Below are positions 45,764 to 56,547 of a stretch of 64,000 nucleotides of DNA, piece by piece. Source of the DNA: Chondrus crispus (lineage: Eukaryota > Rhodophyta > Florideophyceae > Gigartinales > Gigartinaceae); contig NW_005179095.1 in NCBI RefSeq assembly GCF_000350225.1, positions 85,509 to 149,508 on the forward strand. The letters run 5' to 3'. The notes below the pieces were generated by a model that made no database searches, was not told where the DNA came from, and was given only the letters and a program-made list of their open reading frames with translations. Within the stretch, counting starts at the first letter, position 1. Each line of letters starts with the position of its first letter. The position numbers and the translations under genes are program-made.

Positions 45764-45960
45764 GACATACCCGTGGTGCCGGAGCCCAATCCTTCATATC
45801 CGACAAAAACTTTCGCACGCTCTCCAGTGACAGCTTCTTTTACATTGTACGAGCGTAGAGTTGAAAGCATATCCCACTAATGCTCTCATCACAAAATGGC
45901 ACACTCAGACGGGCAGCTTTCATCACCATTTACATTCCACATAAAGTATCCTTGTCAGCT

Positions 45961-47860
45961 TTATCTTTGACCTCGCACCTTCTTCCGCTCCTTCCTTTCC
46001 AATATCTGATCAGATCCTTGACAGATCTTTCGTACTGCAGCACCGCACTCTGCTGCAGCACTTTCGTCACGCACCCAGAACTCAGCACCACCCTTGCGTC
46101 TTCGAACCGTTCCGCCCTCATCAGTAATCGGTAAATGTTTTCTACTACCTACTCCTCTCTCAATCCCCTCACATCCGAAGCCCCACCTACCCCTTCTGTC
46201 GCAACTACACGTCTCCCGCTGCAATATTTTATCACTAACTTCATGCACCAAGGACATGCACCCTTCATTCTCTTCCGCCTCACGCACTGCAAAATTGTGC
46301 GTCAAATCGTGTAGACGAAGTCCTCCCGCACAACCTCTGTATTCAATGTCTGCCAACCCAACCCTGTTCATCCCTAATACACATGCAATCGCAGCATCCG
46401 CATCTTCCGTCTCCCACAAGTCGCATAACACAGACACCGGAATCCAGTCCTGCTTCTTCATCACACACAACCCTCGGTGCATTTCCCTAAACGACAGACC
46501 CCGTTGTCTCTCCGCGCAGCTTTCGGCATCTGATTCCAAAAGCGCCAGCGACGACTCTAACATCGCATTCAGCGATAAATACCCATCACCTGGCTCCTCC
46601 TCGGACAGCCCTACTCGCTCCTTCACTTTCTCCACGTACGAAACCCAAATCTTCGACACATCTTGCCTTTTGGTGCGCCTGCATGTACCGCACACTCGTA
46701 CCCGCAGCATTCAGAACCAACAGCAGTCCGGCACACATCCCCAGAATGACATGAATCGCCTCTTTCGAACTCACGTCATCAACTGCGTCATGGACCATGC
46801 CGCTAGCCTGCAACAGCATTCTCTCGGCCTCGGCCCCTTCACTTTCTCTTTCGCTGAACTTCACCCGGTAACCAACCAACGCCAAGTTCTCGTCTCTGGT
46901 AGAATACAGGACTCTGCTCCTCTCCCCGCTTGTACCAGCCACACTGCCACCCAGGACCGATAACTGATGAAGAATCTTCTTATTAATGTCGTTGCGTGCC
47001 CATATGTCATCGAAAATAAAAAGACATGATTCGTTCCCAAACCACTGTCGCATCAATGTCAGTACTCCATAGAGTTCTGTCTGTTCACGCATCTCCTCAC
47101 AGGCACTGTGTCCATTGGTCGCGTTGACTGCAAGACAAAGTTGCTGGATCATCCGCGCAACAGTCACATCTTTTCCGAGAGTGGAAAAGTAGACTCCGCC
47201 TGGAAAACGAACATTCACTTCTTCATCGTGAGCTATTGCTCGAAGGGCACACGTCTTCCCAACTCCGCCATAACCCACCGCAAATTCCCCGATCGGATCA
47301 TTGCCATCATTGTGTAATACAGCCGCCTTGAGTTGGTCTCTCGCAAGTGTCTTGTGCACCAAGGCCATGCTGTAAATTCAAATCTATATAACCTGAAGAC
47401 GGGTTGGGTTGGGTGGAGCCATCACGAGGCCCTTGAATACTTCTGTGCTGGTCGCAGCTGCCCGGACGTCGCTGACAATACTTAGATGAGCGCTCGCTTG
47501 AGTGACTTCTTTGCGAAGCTCTTCTGCGCGGCCTTTGCGCGCCGTAAGGACATCCCTGTCACTAATCGCGTTTGCCAAAAGAGAAGAGCATTCCTTGGGG
47601 GGTTTTCAACTCGAAATTCAGATCGGTGAGAGTATCTGACACGAAAGCAAAAACCGTGTCAAACATATCCTTGAGTATTATGCGATGTTGCTCTTGAATG
47701 GACTCAAGGAGTGGATCGTCTCGCACACTCTGGACATTGAGAGAGAGTAATGTGTAGGCTGCGAGCATGCCGTTGGCCAGCTCTCTGTTGTTTCTATAGG
47801 TGTCATGTCGATCAATGAGGCCCCTAGCAACACGGACGACTTGCTCAGCTGTCACCACGC
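45961..47860 (-). pseudogene. NB-ARC (NLR-like/STAND) ATPase, broken by frameshifts, inserted in the PRMT5 gene
   Basis: Read leftwards. A helical N-terminal region (RVARGLIDRHDTYRNNREL ... DTVFAFVSDTLTDLNFELKT) changes frame near 47570 and continues to a linker (KGLVMAPPNPTRL). Then come NB-ARC motifs: P-loop GYGGVGKT (47251-47276), kinase-2 LFIFDDIW (~47000-47022), RNBS-B-like RVLYSTRDENLAL, GLPL-like MCAGLLLVLNAAG. Another frame change near 46700 leads to the winged-helix part (SFREMHRGLCVMKKQDWIPV, CDLWETEDADAA) and an MHD-like LRLHDLTHNFAV (~46290-46313). The stop is at 45961. No LRR, WD40 or TPR repeats are evident behind it. STAND ATPases act as signalling switches in immunity and cell death. 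The copy is not functional as assembled. Confidence 0.85.
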
Positions 47861-47867
47861 ACATCCT

Positions 47868-48600
47868 TACGGCTTGCTCATAGGCTGAATACTTCACCGG
47901 ATCCTTCTCAAAAGTCTCCTATATCTGATCTCCCAAGTTATCGGCGAGCGGTTGCAATGATGCCTGGAAATAGCCGTAGTGCGGGGCCTCCTACGTCTCT
48001 GCGGCAGAACTATCGGGCATCTTCCAAAACAAATGTGCCAGATACAGGACAGAGGGCATGAAGCCATTGCCGCCTTTGACCTTGTCAGCCATGCCGGTGA
48101 GAGCGAAGAAAGGGAACATCGTGAACATAGTCCTAATAAATTCCTGGTGCTTCCTGGAGAGGACCGGGTGTCTGACCTTCTTGATGACATACGAAGATGT
48201 CCACACCAAAACCACCCGTACCGGCTCTGTGATCCAGCGCTCCAGGGACGGACGCAACGACAAGTCGGGCGTGAGCTCCAGCGCGACACCGACATTGGGA
48301 TGCTCCCCACACATGGTGCGAATTTCATTCCACACCTCCCACGGATCGGCCTCGTCCTCCGACGGGAAGCCGACGCTGCTGTCATCCCCCGCAAATGACG
48401 ACAACGGGACCCTGTTTGAAAAATCGACTACCGGCAAGCGGACTCACAGCTGCAGAGTCGGAGCTGCGAGCAAACCGCGGACAGAGAGCGAGCCAACGGC
48501 GCGAGCACGAAGTCGCAGCCCGACTCCTCCGCTAGCTGTAGCGAGGCGTGCAGGCGCGGGACGGAGATTATATCGAGGCCGATGTGCAACTGGTGCCCCG
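47868..48600 (-). pseudogene. PRMT5: PRMT5 pseudogene, N-terminal TIM-barrel part
   Basis: Read leftwards. HIGLDIISVPRLHASLQLAEE and CDFVLAPLA (48590-48490) match the start of the PRMT5 barrel. About 100 residues expected next are missing. Then VVDFSNRVPL ... DPWEVWNEIRTMCGEH, VGVALELTPDLSLRPSLERW, VIKKVRHPVLSRKHQEFI and FFALTGMADK run on (48437-47991). Two in-frame stops follow within recognisable sequence (YFQASLQPLADNLGDQ, ETFEKDPVKYSAYEQAV). PRMT5 similarity ends at ~47868 and resumes 28 kb away at 19477. The ~2.1 kb between it and element A is the NB-ARC segment. Confidence 0.85.
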
Positions 48601-49015
48601 TTTGAGGGTGCGTCTCGACTATGGCAGGTCGATGGGGCGGGATTGGGAGAGCGCGATGCGCGCGGGCGATGCGCTGGAGACGTTGGCGGGAGAAAGTGGG
48701 GGAGAGAGATGGAGAGGGAAGTGAATGCAGAAGTTAAGAGGGGAAAGGCCGATTATACTTTAGCGAAAAGTGGTCGGGTCAACGTCGGAATGATCGAGAT
48801 GACCATGTCGCATCGCGATCTGGTACATTGTTGTCTGCACACAAGACACTGGAACTGGCCAGTCATCACCACGCACGCACAATATGGGTACATTACCCTA
48901 CTCCATCTACAGCAAACTCCCACCTTCGGTACACACTCCCACCTTCGGTACAAATTCCCACTACATGCTCCCCATTCCCACTCCCCGCCCCTGCCCTCTC
49001 TCCCACGCACCACCA
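48601..49015. other. Spacer between PRMT5 remnant and a short plus-strand frame
   Basis: Contains a 20-bp direct repeat (ACTCCCACCTTCGGTACA, two copies at ~48916-48953) and a TATACTTTA-like stretch at 48753. May be the promoter region of the frame at 49016. Confidence 0.4.
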
Positions 49016-49495
49016 TGAACCTCTCCTTCACGACAGCCTCAGGCTCTGCCTCCGCGTCGGACTCGGACTCGGAAGCGCTCCTGACCATGACGGCGACGCC
49101 CGCAACCGCGCTCGGGCCGCGCGACGTGTCGGAGGATGCGGACTTCTTCGCCACCTTCAATCGCTACATCACCTAGCCGCCAGCGGAACCCGCGCCGCTG
49201 CTCGCACGCCTCGCCGGCGTGTGACAGGGAGGTGCTCCGTGCCGTGTCGGCCTCAGTCGACGACGACCTGCCCGCCGCCGAGGCGCTTCTGCGCGACGCT
49301 CCACTATCCCCGGTCGACGTCGCGGCGCTTGCTGGCCGCCTGCAGAAAATCGAGTCGAGGCGCGCCCGCGCCTGCGCCCGCCTCGAGCACGCCTGCCTGC
49401 AGACGCACCTCATGCCCACGATGCCGAGGGCGACGCCGCCCTCGCTGCCCGCTTGCAGCGTCTCGAGATGCGCCGCGTTGCAGACAACACATCCT
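49016..49495 (+). pseudogene. Unrecognised gene fragment, cut by a Harbinger-like remnant
   Basis: Starts MNLSFTTASGSASASDSDSE at 49016 and stops at 49176. The next frame is protein-like (DREVLRAVSASVDDDLPAAE, ALLRDAPLSPVDVAALAGRL, QKIESRRARACARLEHACLQ) and a third ends DAALAARLQRLEMRRVADN at ~49490. All three read as one Ala/Arg-rich helical protein that would need two splices or frameshifts. At ~49495 composition changes abruptly to the antisense transposase. No family recognised. Confidence 0.35.
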
Positions 49496-50371
49496 TAAAG
49501 AGCTCTGATAAAAATTATAACCCTCTTCATATGCCCCATTCATGGATGATGAAAATGGAGTGACTACGTAATTGGTGCACTTGTACGCATCGTCGGCAGC
49601 AACCCAGAAGCCAAGAGGCATAGACTGGTTTTGTAAAAGTATGCCGAGACTGGACATTGCATGCGCTACAGCGTCATGAGTTGAACCAACACAACTGGCC
49701 GAAAAAGATACGAATCGGTAGCGAGCATCAACAACAGCTTGAACAGGTAAAGCGTAGTAGCCCTTGCGATTATAAAAGGAGGCCGGATTCGGAACGTCTC
49801 TTGGCTTCTCAATCAGGATGGAAATTCCATCCAAAGCACCAACACACCCGTCGAATGGACTGCCCCTCTTTCGTGATGTTTTGAATTCCAACGCACGCTG
49901 CTCCAAAACCCTTGTTTCGGTCATGGCGGAAGGTGCCATTTCCAGTGCCTGCACAATTAGGTCCACTGTATCGTGAAATTCATTGTACACAGTTGCGCTG
50001 CAAACTTTGAAAGCCCATTGGACGTCCAAATACGTGCTTCCGGCGAGCATTCGGAGGGTAATTGCCAGTTTGGTCGAATCGCACAGCACATTCGTTCCGC
50101 TTTGTTTTGTCATACTTCTGGTCAGTGGAGAACGCATTCGGGTTTCAAGATGTTTGAAACACGCTCTAGTCATTCGGAATGTCATTCTGAAGTCCCTGTC
50201 CGATAAAGATGATACAGTGGACCAGAAATCTGTCCGTGATCGAAAACGTAACTCTCGTCTAATGACACAGTTCCGTCTTTTCTGCATGCGGCGAATTAAA
50301 ATCGCAATGCGCAACATAAACAAGGGCCGTGCCTGATCGCGTCCATCTGCATGCGTCATTGAGGAGGACAT
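49490..50371 (-). pseudogene. HARBI1/PIF-type DDE nuclease, truncated at its C terminus
   Basis: ATG at 50371. Residues ~40-150 form a helical HTH-like region; the nuclease part follows: CVGALDGISILIEKP (first Asp), FSASCVGSTHDAVAHAM (second Asp), then AADDAYKCTNYVVTPF and YEEGYNFYQSSLR. The expected catalytic Glu helix (ERTFG-type) is absent because the sequence is cut at ~49495, where it joins unrelated DNA; the frame runs on to 49304 through antisense of the next gene. Length to the break is ~294 codons against ~350-400 for the family. It cannot be active. Confidence 0.8.
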
Positions 50372-51330
50372 TTCTGACGACCCGATGTGCAGGTGATGTG
50401 CAGGATAGTGTAGATGGAGTGCCTGGGTTTAGCTTGATGGTCTACGGAAGGAGAGCGACGGCGCTACACTTGTAATCTGTTTATCGCAGGCCTATCGTAA
50501 GGATAAAGCAAGAGGCGAGCTAGAAGGGTCTATTTCCCTTTCGATAGTGCGGATGCACAAGGGTTGTGCACGGCGCATGACCACCCAGTGTTTAGGCTTG
50601 CAATGCGTTATGGGGCGTTTCGCCGGGAGCCAAACGCGCGGAGATGCGTCCTACAGTGTTTCGTGTATGTATATTTGTACACAGAAATACAGATATACAG
50701 ATTTACATGGGAGAATTATTGCCAAGTAGAACGGCCCTCAGCATTCGGAATATTAGAAGGGCAGGGTGGTTCCTGATATAGTCGTTTAAATCTACGGCTT
50801 CTCTGTGCTTGTATTTGCGGATAGTACAACATGAAAGCATTGGTTGGCATTTCTTAAAAAGCACGAAAAGATGCGGGAATAGAGAACAAAGAAAATTTTC
50901 ATTCTGAAAGTGTTGTCGAGACGTTTTCTTTGTCTACATCTGTCCACTTCCGAAAGAAACGGACCGATTTTCAAAGGACAAACACGAAGTGGCCGAGGTG
51001 AATTTGAATTCTGCTTCGGCGAGCAAGTGTCGACGTACTGTACACCGATCACCGAAATTAGATTAGGGTGCGCAATTAGATTTGGTTCCTAATTAAATTA
51101 GCCAAATTTAAATAGAGAATGAGCTCTGGGATCTCGACTAGTCACGGATTCTGAAAATAGGGGAATAAGTCAGAAAAGATCCGGGTATCCGACATCATCC
51201 TGCAACTCATCACTTCCTCCCTCCCACGCATGCCACGACAATCCCACATCACCGTAAGAGTGCCATTATGCCGCGTAATGTCCCAATTGAGAGAGCAATC
51301 GCCCAAGCGTTGACCTCCCGTCCAGCCAAC
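50372..51330. other. Intergenic stretch, no supportable gene
   Basis: AT-rich towards the right. Short frames only. Ends at the CCAAC duplicated by the following solo LTR. Confidence 0.5.
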
Positions 51331-51972
51331 TGTAGCATAAACACCCCAACGACAGGGGTGTATGCTCAGTCCGCGTAAGAGACCCTGTAGAACGCGAGAA
51401 GAACAGAAAGGACCAGTAAGCAACGCGTGAGGAAGGACACGGGTCGGTAGCGGTGGTAGAGCGGGTCGGGTCGCGAACGTGTTAGTGTATGCGGTAGAGC
51501 GGATCGAAGCCTCGACGCCCCGGCGCGGAACTGGGTGTCGTTCCAGTACCGACGGGCGGAGGCGGATCCTAGCTCGCACGCGCACGTACGCGTCCGCTAC
51601 CGGTGTCTACTCTAAAACGCGAACAGAGAGAGCGTCCCCGAGTTAGAGTAAGCGTTCCGGGTTAGCCGACGGTGAGGGTCTGGCCAAGCCGATGCTTGCC
51701 TTCCCTCCGCCGCCGTCGGTTCCCGTGGTTTAATATACAATTACGCGTCTGTCGCGTCTATCATACAGGGCTACAGTACAGTCCGTACTGCACTGTAGCG
51801 CGATACAGTGCTGAGCTACCGTACTCAGCTACTGTAGCGCTGTCCATACACGTGTGCGCGCGCGTGCCGATGATACACGTGTGTGCGGGCGTCCTGACAG
51901 TCCTGACAGTACACGTGTGTGTGCGCGCGCGATCTAATTTTAAATCTAATTCTGATCTGCGCTTATGCTACA
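51331..51972. mobile_element. Solo LTR, family C (copy 1)
   Basis: 642 bp, TGTAGCATAAAC...GCTTATGCTACA, flanked by CCAAC on both sides (51326-51330 and 51973-51977). Related to the element B LTR: it shares the CCTCGACGCCCCGG core, the downstream hairpin (51526-51551) and ACACGTGT clusters. No coding region, so it is left over from LTR-LTR recombination. Confidence 0.93.
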
Positions 51973-51977
51973 CCAAC

Positions 51978-52179
51978 AAGAACACAGCCACTTCTGCTTC
52001 TCCATCTCACACATCTTCCAGAATCACGATCTCGGAAAATAGTGCACGGAATTGCGAAACAAATGTTTAATTGTCAACCGTTGCCGTTCGATATCATGTG
52101 ACCAAATGCATGATCAATGATGCCGTTCAGAATGGTGAGATGCATGTCCAATTCAGAACACTGCGGGCCTTTCTATAAA
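51978..52179. other. Flank of the solo LTR; no gene seen
   Basis: No motif recognised; may be the 5' non-coding part of the DDE_1 transposon. Confidence 0.35.
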
Positions 52180-53459
52180 AATTTTCAGATAGAAGCGAAA
52201 AGGCACACTTTGGAAAGGTAGGTCTATGTTGGAGAAAATGAGGAAATGGGAGGCTACATTGGCTTTCAAAGTGCCACCGCAGCGCAAAAAAACATTAAAA
52301 GGGACAGGTACAAATGGAATCAGAGGTGAAATTTTCAAAGCACGTCGGGGTTGAGGCCAAAAGAAGATAAAATGGGCCTAAGCATTCTATACGCATTTAT
52401 TCGAGCGTTTTGACCGTTTGGGATTTGTCGGTGTGACGTTTGCTACTTTTGTACTGCAATCTCTTTCCAAATGCTTAGTATTGGATGAGGACGAAACGAA
52501 AGGTTACAAGGCATGAGAAAAGCTTGATTGTGTTTCGATATCGTACAATCTAGCCAGTAAGTGGGTGCAGCGGTTCATGCATGTCCATAAAATTGTTATA
52601 AGTGCACAGACCGGTACATTACTTACAAGTCCAGTGCAAGAATTGCGACTTGAAAAGGCAAAAGCTCACTATCTCGGTGTTATGTAACGTGTATTTGCAT
52701 CAGGGGATTTCAGGGGGGAAAATATGGAGAACGCGGACGAAACTCATTTCGTCTTTAATGTAGATAATTGTAAGAAGCTCGGATTCCTTGCAGGTATGTA
52801 TATGCAGTACGCTGAAGTTGTATCGGGGGTGATCCTATCACTGTGATGGTACGACTAAGTGGTGCTCCAGGGGCTATTGTGAGATAACTCCGCTCTGCCC
52901 TGGGTTGGTGATGAGGTAGGGGTTTCACCGGCGGAGCACGCTGTCGTACACTGGGGTCGCGGCGTATAACCCCAGGGAGCACGTGTGTTCGGAACAAGGT
53001 TTGTACGGGAGACCACCCGGTGATCACCGGCAACGGGGACCGGGCGCGATCGGCGCAGTAGGTAGCAAAAAGTAGGGTTAAAACTGCGGATCGGCCAGAG
53101 GGGGCGGAGCGGTAAGGACTTGTCGCGAGGGGACTAGACAAAAGCCCCTATAGGCCCGACGGGTTACAGAGGAATTACACGTGTCCACCGGCGAGGTCCG
53201 GCAGACAGACAGAGGAGTCCACGTGTACCCATGGTACACGTGGTGGCGGACCGGCGCGATTTTGGCGGGTAGGGACAGCTGTCCCGCTATAGAGTACAGT
53301 GCACTACAGCGCGCGATGAACTCACCGAACGGTCGTATATAGGCACAAAAGGGACGGAGACGAGCTTATCCCAGGTTACTGGTGGGGATGGGTGTCGGGC
53401 CTTAACCCCTCTGAGGGACACTTCAGACACCAATAGCAGTACAGTGTATGTCGCCTAGT

Positions 53460-54092
53460 TGTCGCATAAACACCCCACACACGGCGGAGGGGGTGTTCGC
53501 GATGTTCGGCGGAAGACCCCGGATCGGCGTACCGAGGGTCTTGAACCAACCAACGCCACCGGAAGCGGGCCGGTAGCGGGTGGTAGAGCGTGGTCGGCGG
53601 GGACGCGCGCGTAGGCGAGCAGATCGACGCCTCGACGCCCCGGAGCACTACCGGTTGACGATCCGGTACTGACGGGCGGAGGCGGATCGCAGCTCGCCGC
53701 AGTGTCGCCCGTGTCCACTACCCGCTCGGTGGTAACTACTCGCGGAACGGCGGTGTGAGTAGAGTAAGCTGGGTGGTCGACCGTCGGTGGAGGGTTGCCT
53801 AGCTTCCCTCTCCCCCGGCGGTCGCTCACTGTATTTATTGTACAAGTTAATTAACCGTCTACAGTACAGTATGGACTGTACTGTAGTCGGCTTACTGTAG
53901 GCAGTGCGGGCCGGCCCGCACTGTAACGCTGTCAGCCGTCGGGGCTGACAGCATACGTGTGCTACACGTGGGACACACGTGTTGGTGCGCGCGCGCTGTA
54001 AGGTATGCGCGCGCGCGCGCTGTAAGGTCCGTACTTTACAGCGTTAGATCCAAATCTAAATCTAATATAACGCCGTCGGTAGTTATGCTACA
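53460..54092. mobile_element. Solo LTR, family C (copy 2)
   Basis: 633 bp, TGTCGCATAAAC...GTTATGCTACA, flanked by CTAGT (53455-53459 and 54093-54097). Its hairpin at 53646-53671 has TACCGG/CCGGTA where element B has TACTGG/CCAGTA. Confidence 0.93.
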
Positions 54093-55148
54093 CTAGTGAG
54101 TGCCGGGTACTGTACACAATTTAAATGCTAGCGCCAGAATTACTAACTACCGGGCGGATGCTGCCATTACCCGTGTGCGCTGCCGTACAAGCGTAATAGC
54201 TGTGGGATAACTCCTCTCCGCCCTGGGTTGGGTGAGAGGCGGAGGCTTTAGCTAGGGAGCACGCGGCGCGGACGCGACGCGCTAATTGAACCGATCTGAC
54301 GAGCTCGCGAAAAGGGAGTGGCTCACTGGCCGGTTACGCGCAGTCGCCCCGTGGTGCGTAAACGGGAGCTACCGGTAACTGGTTAGAAGCCAGCGAGCGC
54401 GATAGACAACCGAAACGGACGTATATAGGCGCGAGAAGGACGGGGGCGAGCTTGCCCCAGTTTACTGTTGGGGATGGGTGTCAGGCCCTAACGCCTCAGA
54501 GGGACGCCTCGGACACCTGTCCCAGTGTACAGTACCTGCCGCCTAGTGCGTACCAGGTACTGAACGCAATTAAAAAACTAGCGCCTCAATTTCTAATTAC
54601 CGCGCGGACGCTGCAGCTACACGTGTGTACTGCTGTACACACGCGCTGCTTACAGACTACCGCACGGATGCCACGTGTACTAGCGTACACGCGTAATACT
54701 AGCAGACTACCGCTTGTCCGACACGTGCACTACTGTACACGTATGCCAGATTGCGACCGCTCGGCACGCGCGCGCGCTCGGTACACGTGGGCACAACCGC
54801 CCACGTGTATACCGTGCACGGCCGTCCGTTGACCTCCGCGCGCTCGCCCTGGTCATTACACTACAATAGCTACCAACCATCGCACGCACCATACGTGTGC
54901 TTCTGTACATGCGCAGTAACTATACACTACGGCACGGACGAGTCGCGTGCTACTGTACACGTACGCCTCGCCACAACCGATCGGTGCACGCGCGCGCTCC
55001 CTACACGTGGGCACTCTGCCCATGTTTACACCTTGCACGGCCGCCCGGTTAATAACTGTGGGATAATCCTCTCCGCCCTGGGTTGGGTGAGAGGAGGAGG
55101 CTTTGAAGAAGGAGCACGCGACGCGGACGCACGGCGCGAATAGATCCG

Positions 55149-55210
55149 ATACGGGCGAACTAGCGAAGTTCGCAAGTTCGCCCGTATGGGATCCCTTTTG
55201 AAAAGGGTTC
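55149..55210. repeat. Pair of abutting foldbacks in repeat unit D3
   Basis: 55149-55187 has 19-bp arms with one mismatch; 55193-55207 is CCCTTTT/AAAAGGG around one base. Unit D2 (54293-54325) lacks both and reads straight through. Confidence 0.8.
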
Positions 55211-56547
55211 ACTGGCCGGTTACGCGCAGTCGACCCGTGGTACGTAAACGGGAGCGATCGGTAACGGGTTAGAACCTAGTCCGCAGATATACTACCGAAC
55301 GGTCGTAGATTAGGCGCGAAAGGGACGGGGGCGAGCTTGCTAGAGTTTACTGGTGGGGACAGGTGTCAGGTCTTAACCCCTCGAAGGGACGCCTCGGACA
55401 CCTGTCTCAGTACAGTAGTACAGTACCTGCCGCCTGGTGCGTGCCGGGTACTGCACACAATTAAAAAACTAGCGCCATAATTACTACCACTGCACGGACG
55501 CTGCTACTACACATGTGCACTACTATACACGCGTGATGCTTACAGACTACCGTACGGACAACACGTGTGCTAACGAGCGCACGTAACACGCATAGACTAC
55601 CGCACGGGCGACACGTGTGCTACTGGACACGTGCGCCACAACCGGTCGGTACACGCGTGCGCTTCCTACACGTGCGCACACCCGCCCACGTGTGCCCCGT
55701 GAACGGCCGCACGGTTAATAACCTCCCCGCGCGCGCGTCCGTCATTGTACTGCAATAACCACCGCGGGCGTCCGTCGTTATACCAGAACTATGATTAAAC
55801 CCCTGATGCTGGTGTTCAAGCATATTAATTGGTTTTACCAATACGCAGCGTCATAGCCTGTATTTCATGGGTATGTGAAAGTTCCGGACCGAATGGTTTG
55901 ATGGATCGCACTGTGCTCAAATCATGGGTCGAGAAACCACGTGCTATTAGGGCATTACCAGATGAGGAGGAAAGAGTCTTATTTGTGGGCAATGCTTCAG
56001 GACACGACCTTAACATTCGAAGCATGTCTTGGGAGGAATGAAGAAGACAATAATGCGGTTCCCACCAAATGCGACACATTGCTTGCAGCCTACGGACACT
56101 TTTCCCATTCAGAAAATCAAGGATCCCTGGCGAAATCGTTGCGAACGGTACAGATTAAGCTTTACACGGGACAATCTTTGGACTGAAGGAGGTAGACGAA
56201 ATCCGACTCCCGGAGAGAGATTTTTCTATAAACCAGCAGCTGCGACTGTTATAGATTTTAATAGGCAGAGATATTCGAATGGTTTGAAGTATGCTCGTAA
56301 GACAATGATTCGCATTGGGATGTATCTTAACGTAAACGGGATCTGGGATGAAAGCCAATTGTCCAACGATCTCCTGCCCATAGTGGCAAAACACAAGACC
56401 ATTTTTTGAAGGGCAAGTCATTGATGAAAAATATGTGGATTTCTGCCGAATCTAATTTGGAACAACCGAAAATAGCATCGGCTAATGTATTTAAGAACCA
56501 AGCCACAATTAACTGAGGTGCGTAACTATATTAGACTATGACAATTC

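Larger units (their letters stand above)
52877..55789. repeat. Cluster of three diverged LTR-like repeat units (family D), containing a family C solo LTR
   Basis: Three units start TGTGAGATAACTCC (52878), TGTGGGATAACTCC (~54191) and TGTGGGATAATCC (~55055). Each is followed by CGCCCTGGGTTGG, a block ending CTCACTGGCCGG, GGGACGGGGGCGAGCTTG, and a tail rich in TACACGTG and ACTACCGCACGGA. Unit 1 is split by the solo LTR at 53460-54092. The units appear inserted into or after one another. I could not settle their outer ends or a target duplication. No frame of interest. Confidence 0.6.
52180..56409 (+). pseudogene. pogo/jerky-type DDE_1 transposase, split by LTR-type repeats (coding remains at ~52180-52876 and ~55790-56409)
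   Basis: Left part: KWVQRFMHVHKIVISAQTG and the signature NADETHFVFNVDN (first Asp, ~52738), then YAEVVSG and, after a one-base shift, ITVMVRLSGAPG, where it breaks off at ~52876. Right part resumes with SYPIRSV-like, WVCESSGPNGLMDRTVLKSW, VLFVGNASGH (the usual DNxSGH has Gly for the catalytic Asp), FPPNATHCLQPTDTFPIQKI, YARKTMIRIGMYL and stops at 56409. Several stops and frame changes occur. The ~2.9 kb between is the repeat cluster described separately. It is a dead copy. Confidence 0.75.

Noticed and set aside
45880-46134. Continuation of PRMT5 between the NB-ARC stop and element A
   Set aside because: All three minus frames were read; none matches PRMT5, so this stretch was left as part of the inserted segment.
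48058-49176. 372-codon plus-strand frame
   Set aside because: Most of it is antisense of the PRMT5 barrel; only the last part, from the ATG at 49016, looks like separate coding sequence.
52798-55759. A single family D element with ends TGCAGTAC...GTACTGCA
   Set aside because: The inverted ends at 52803 and 55754 have unequal flanks (GTATA and ATAAC), so no target duplication supports them.
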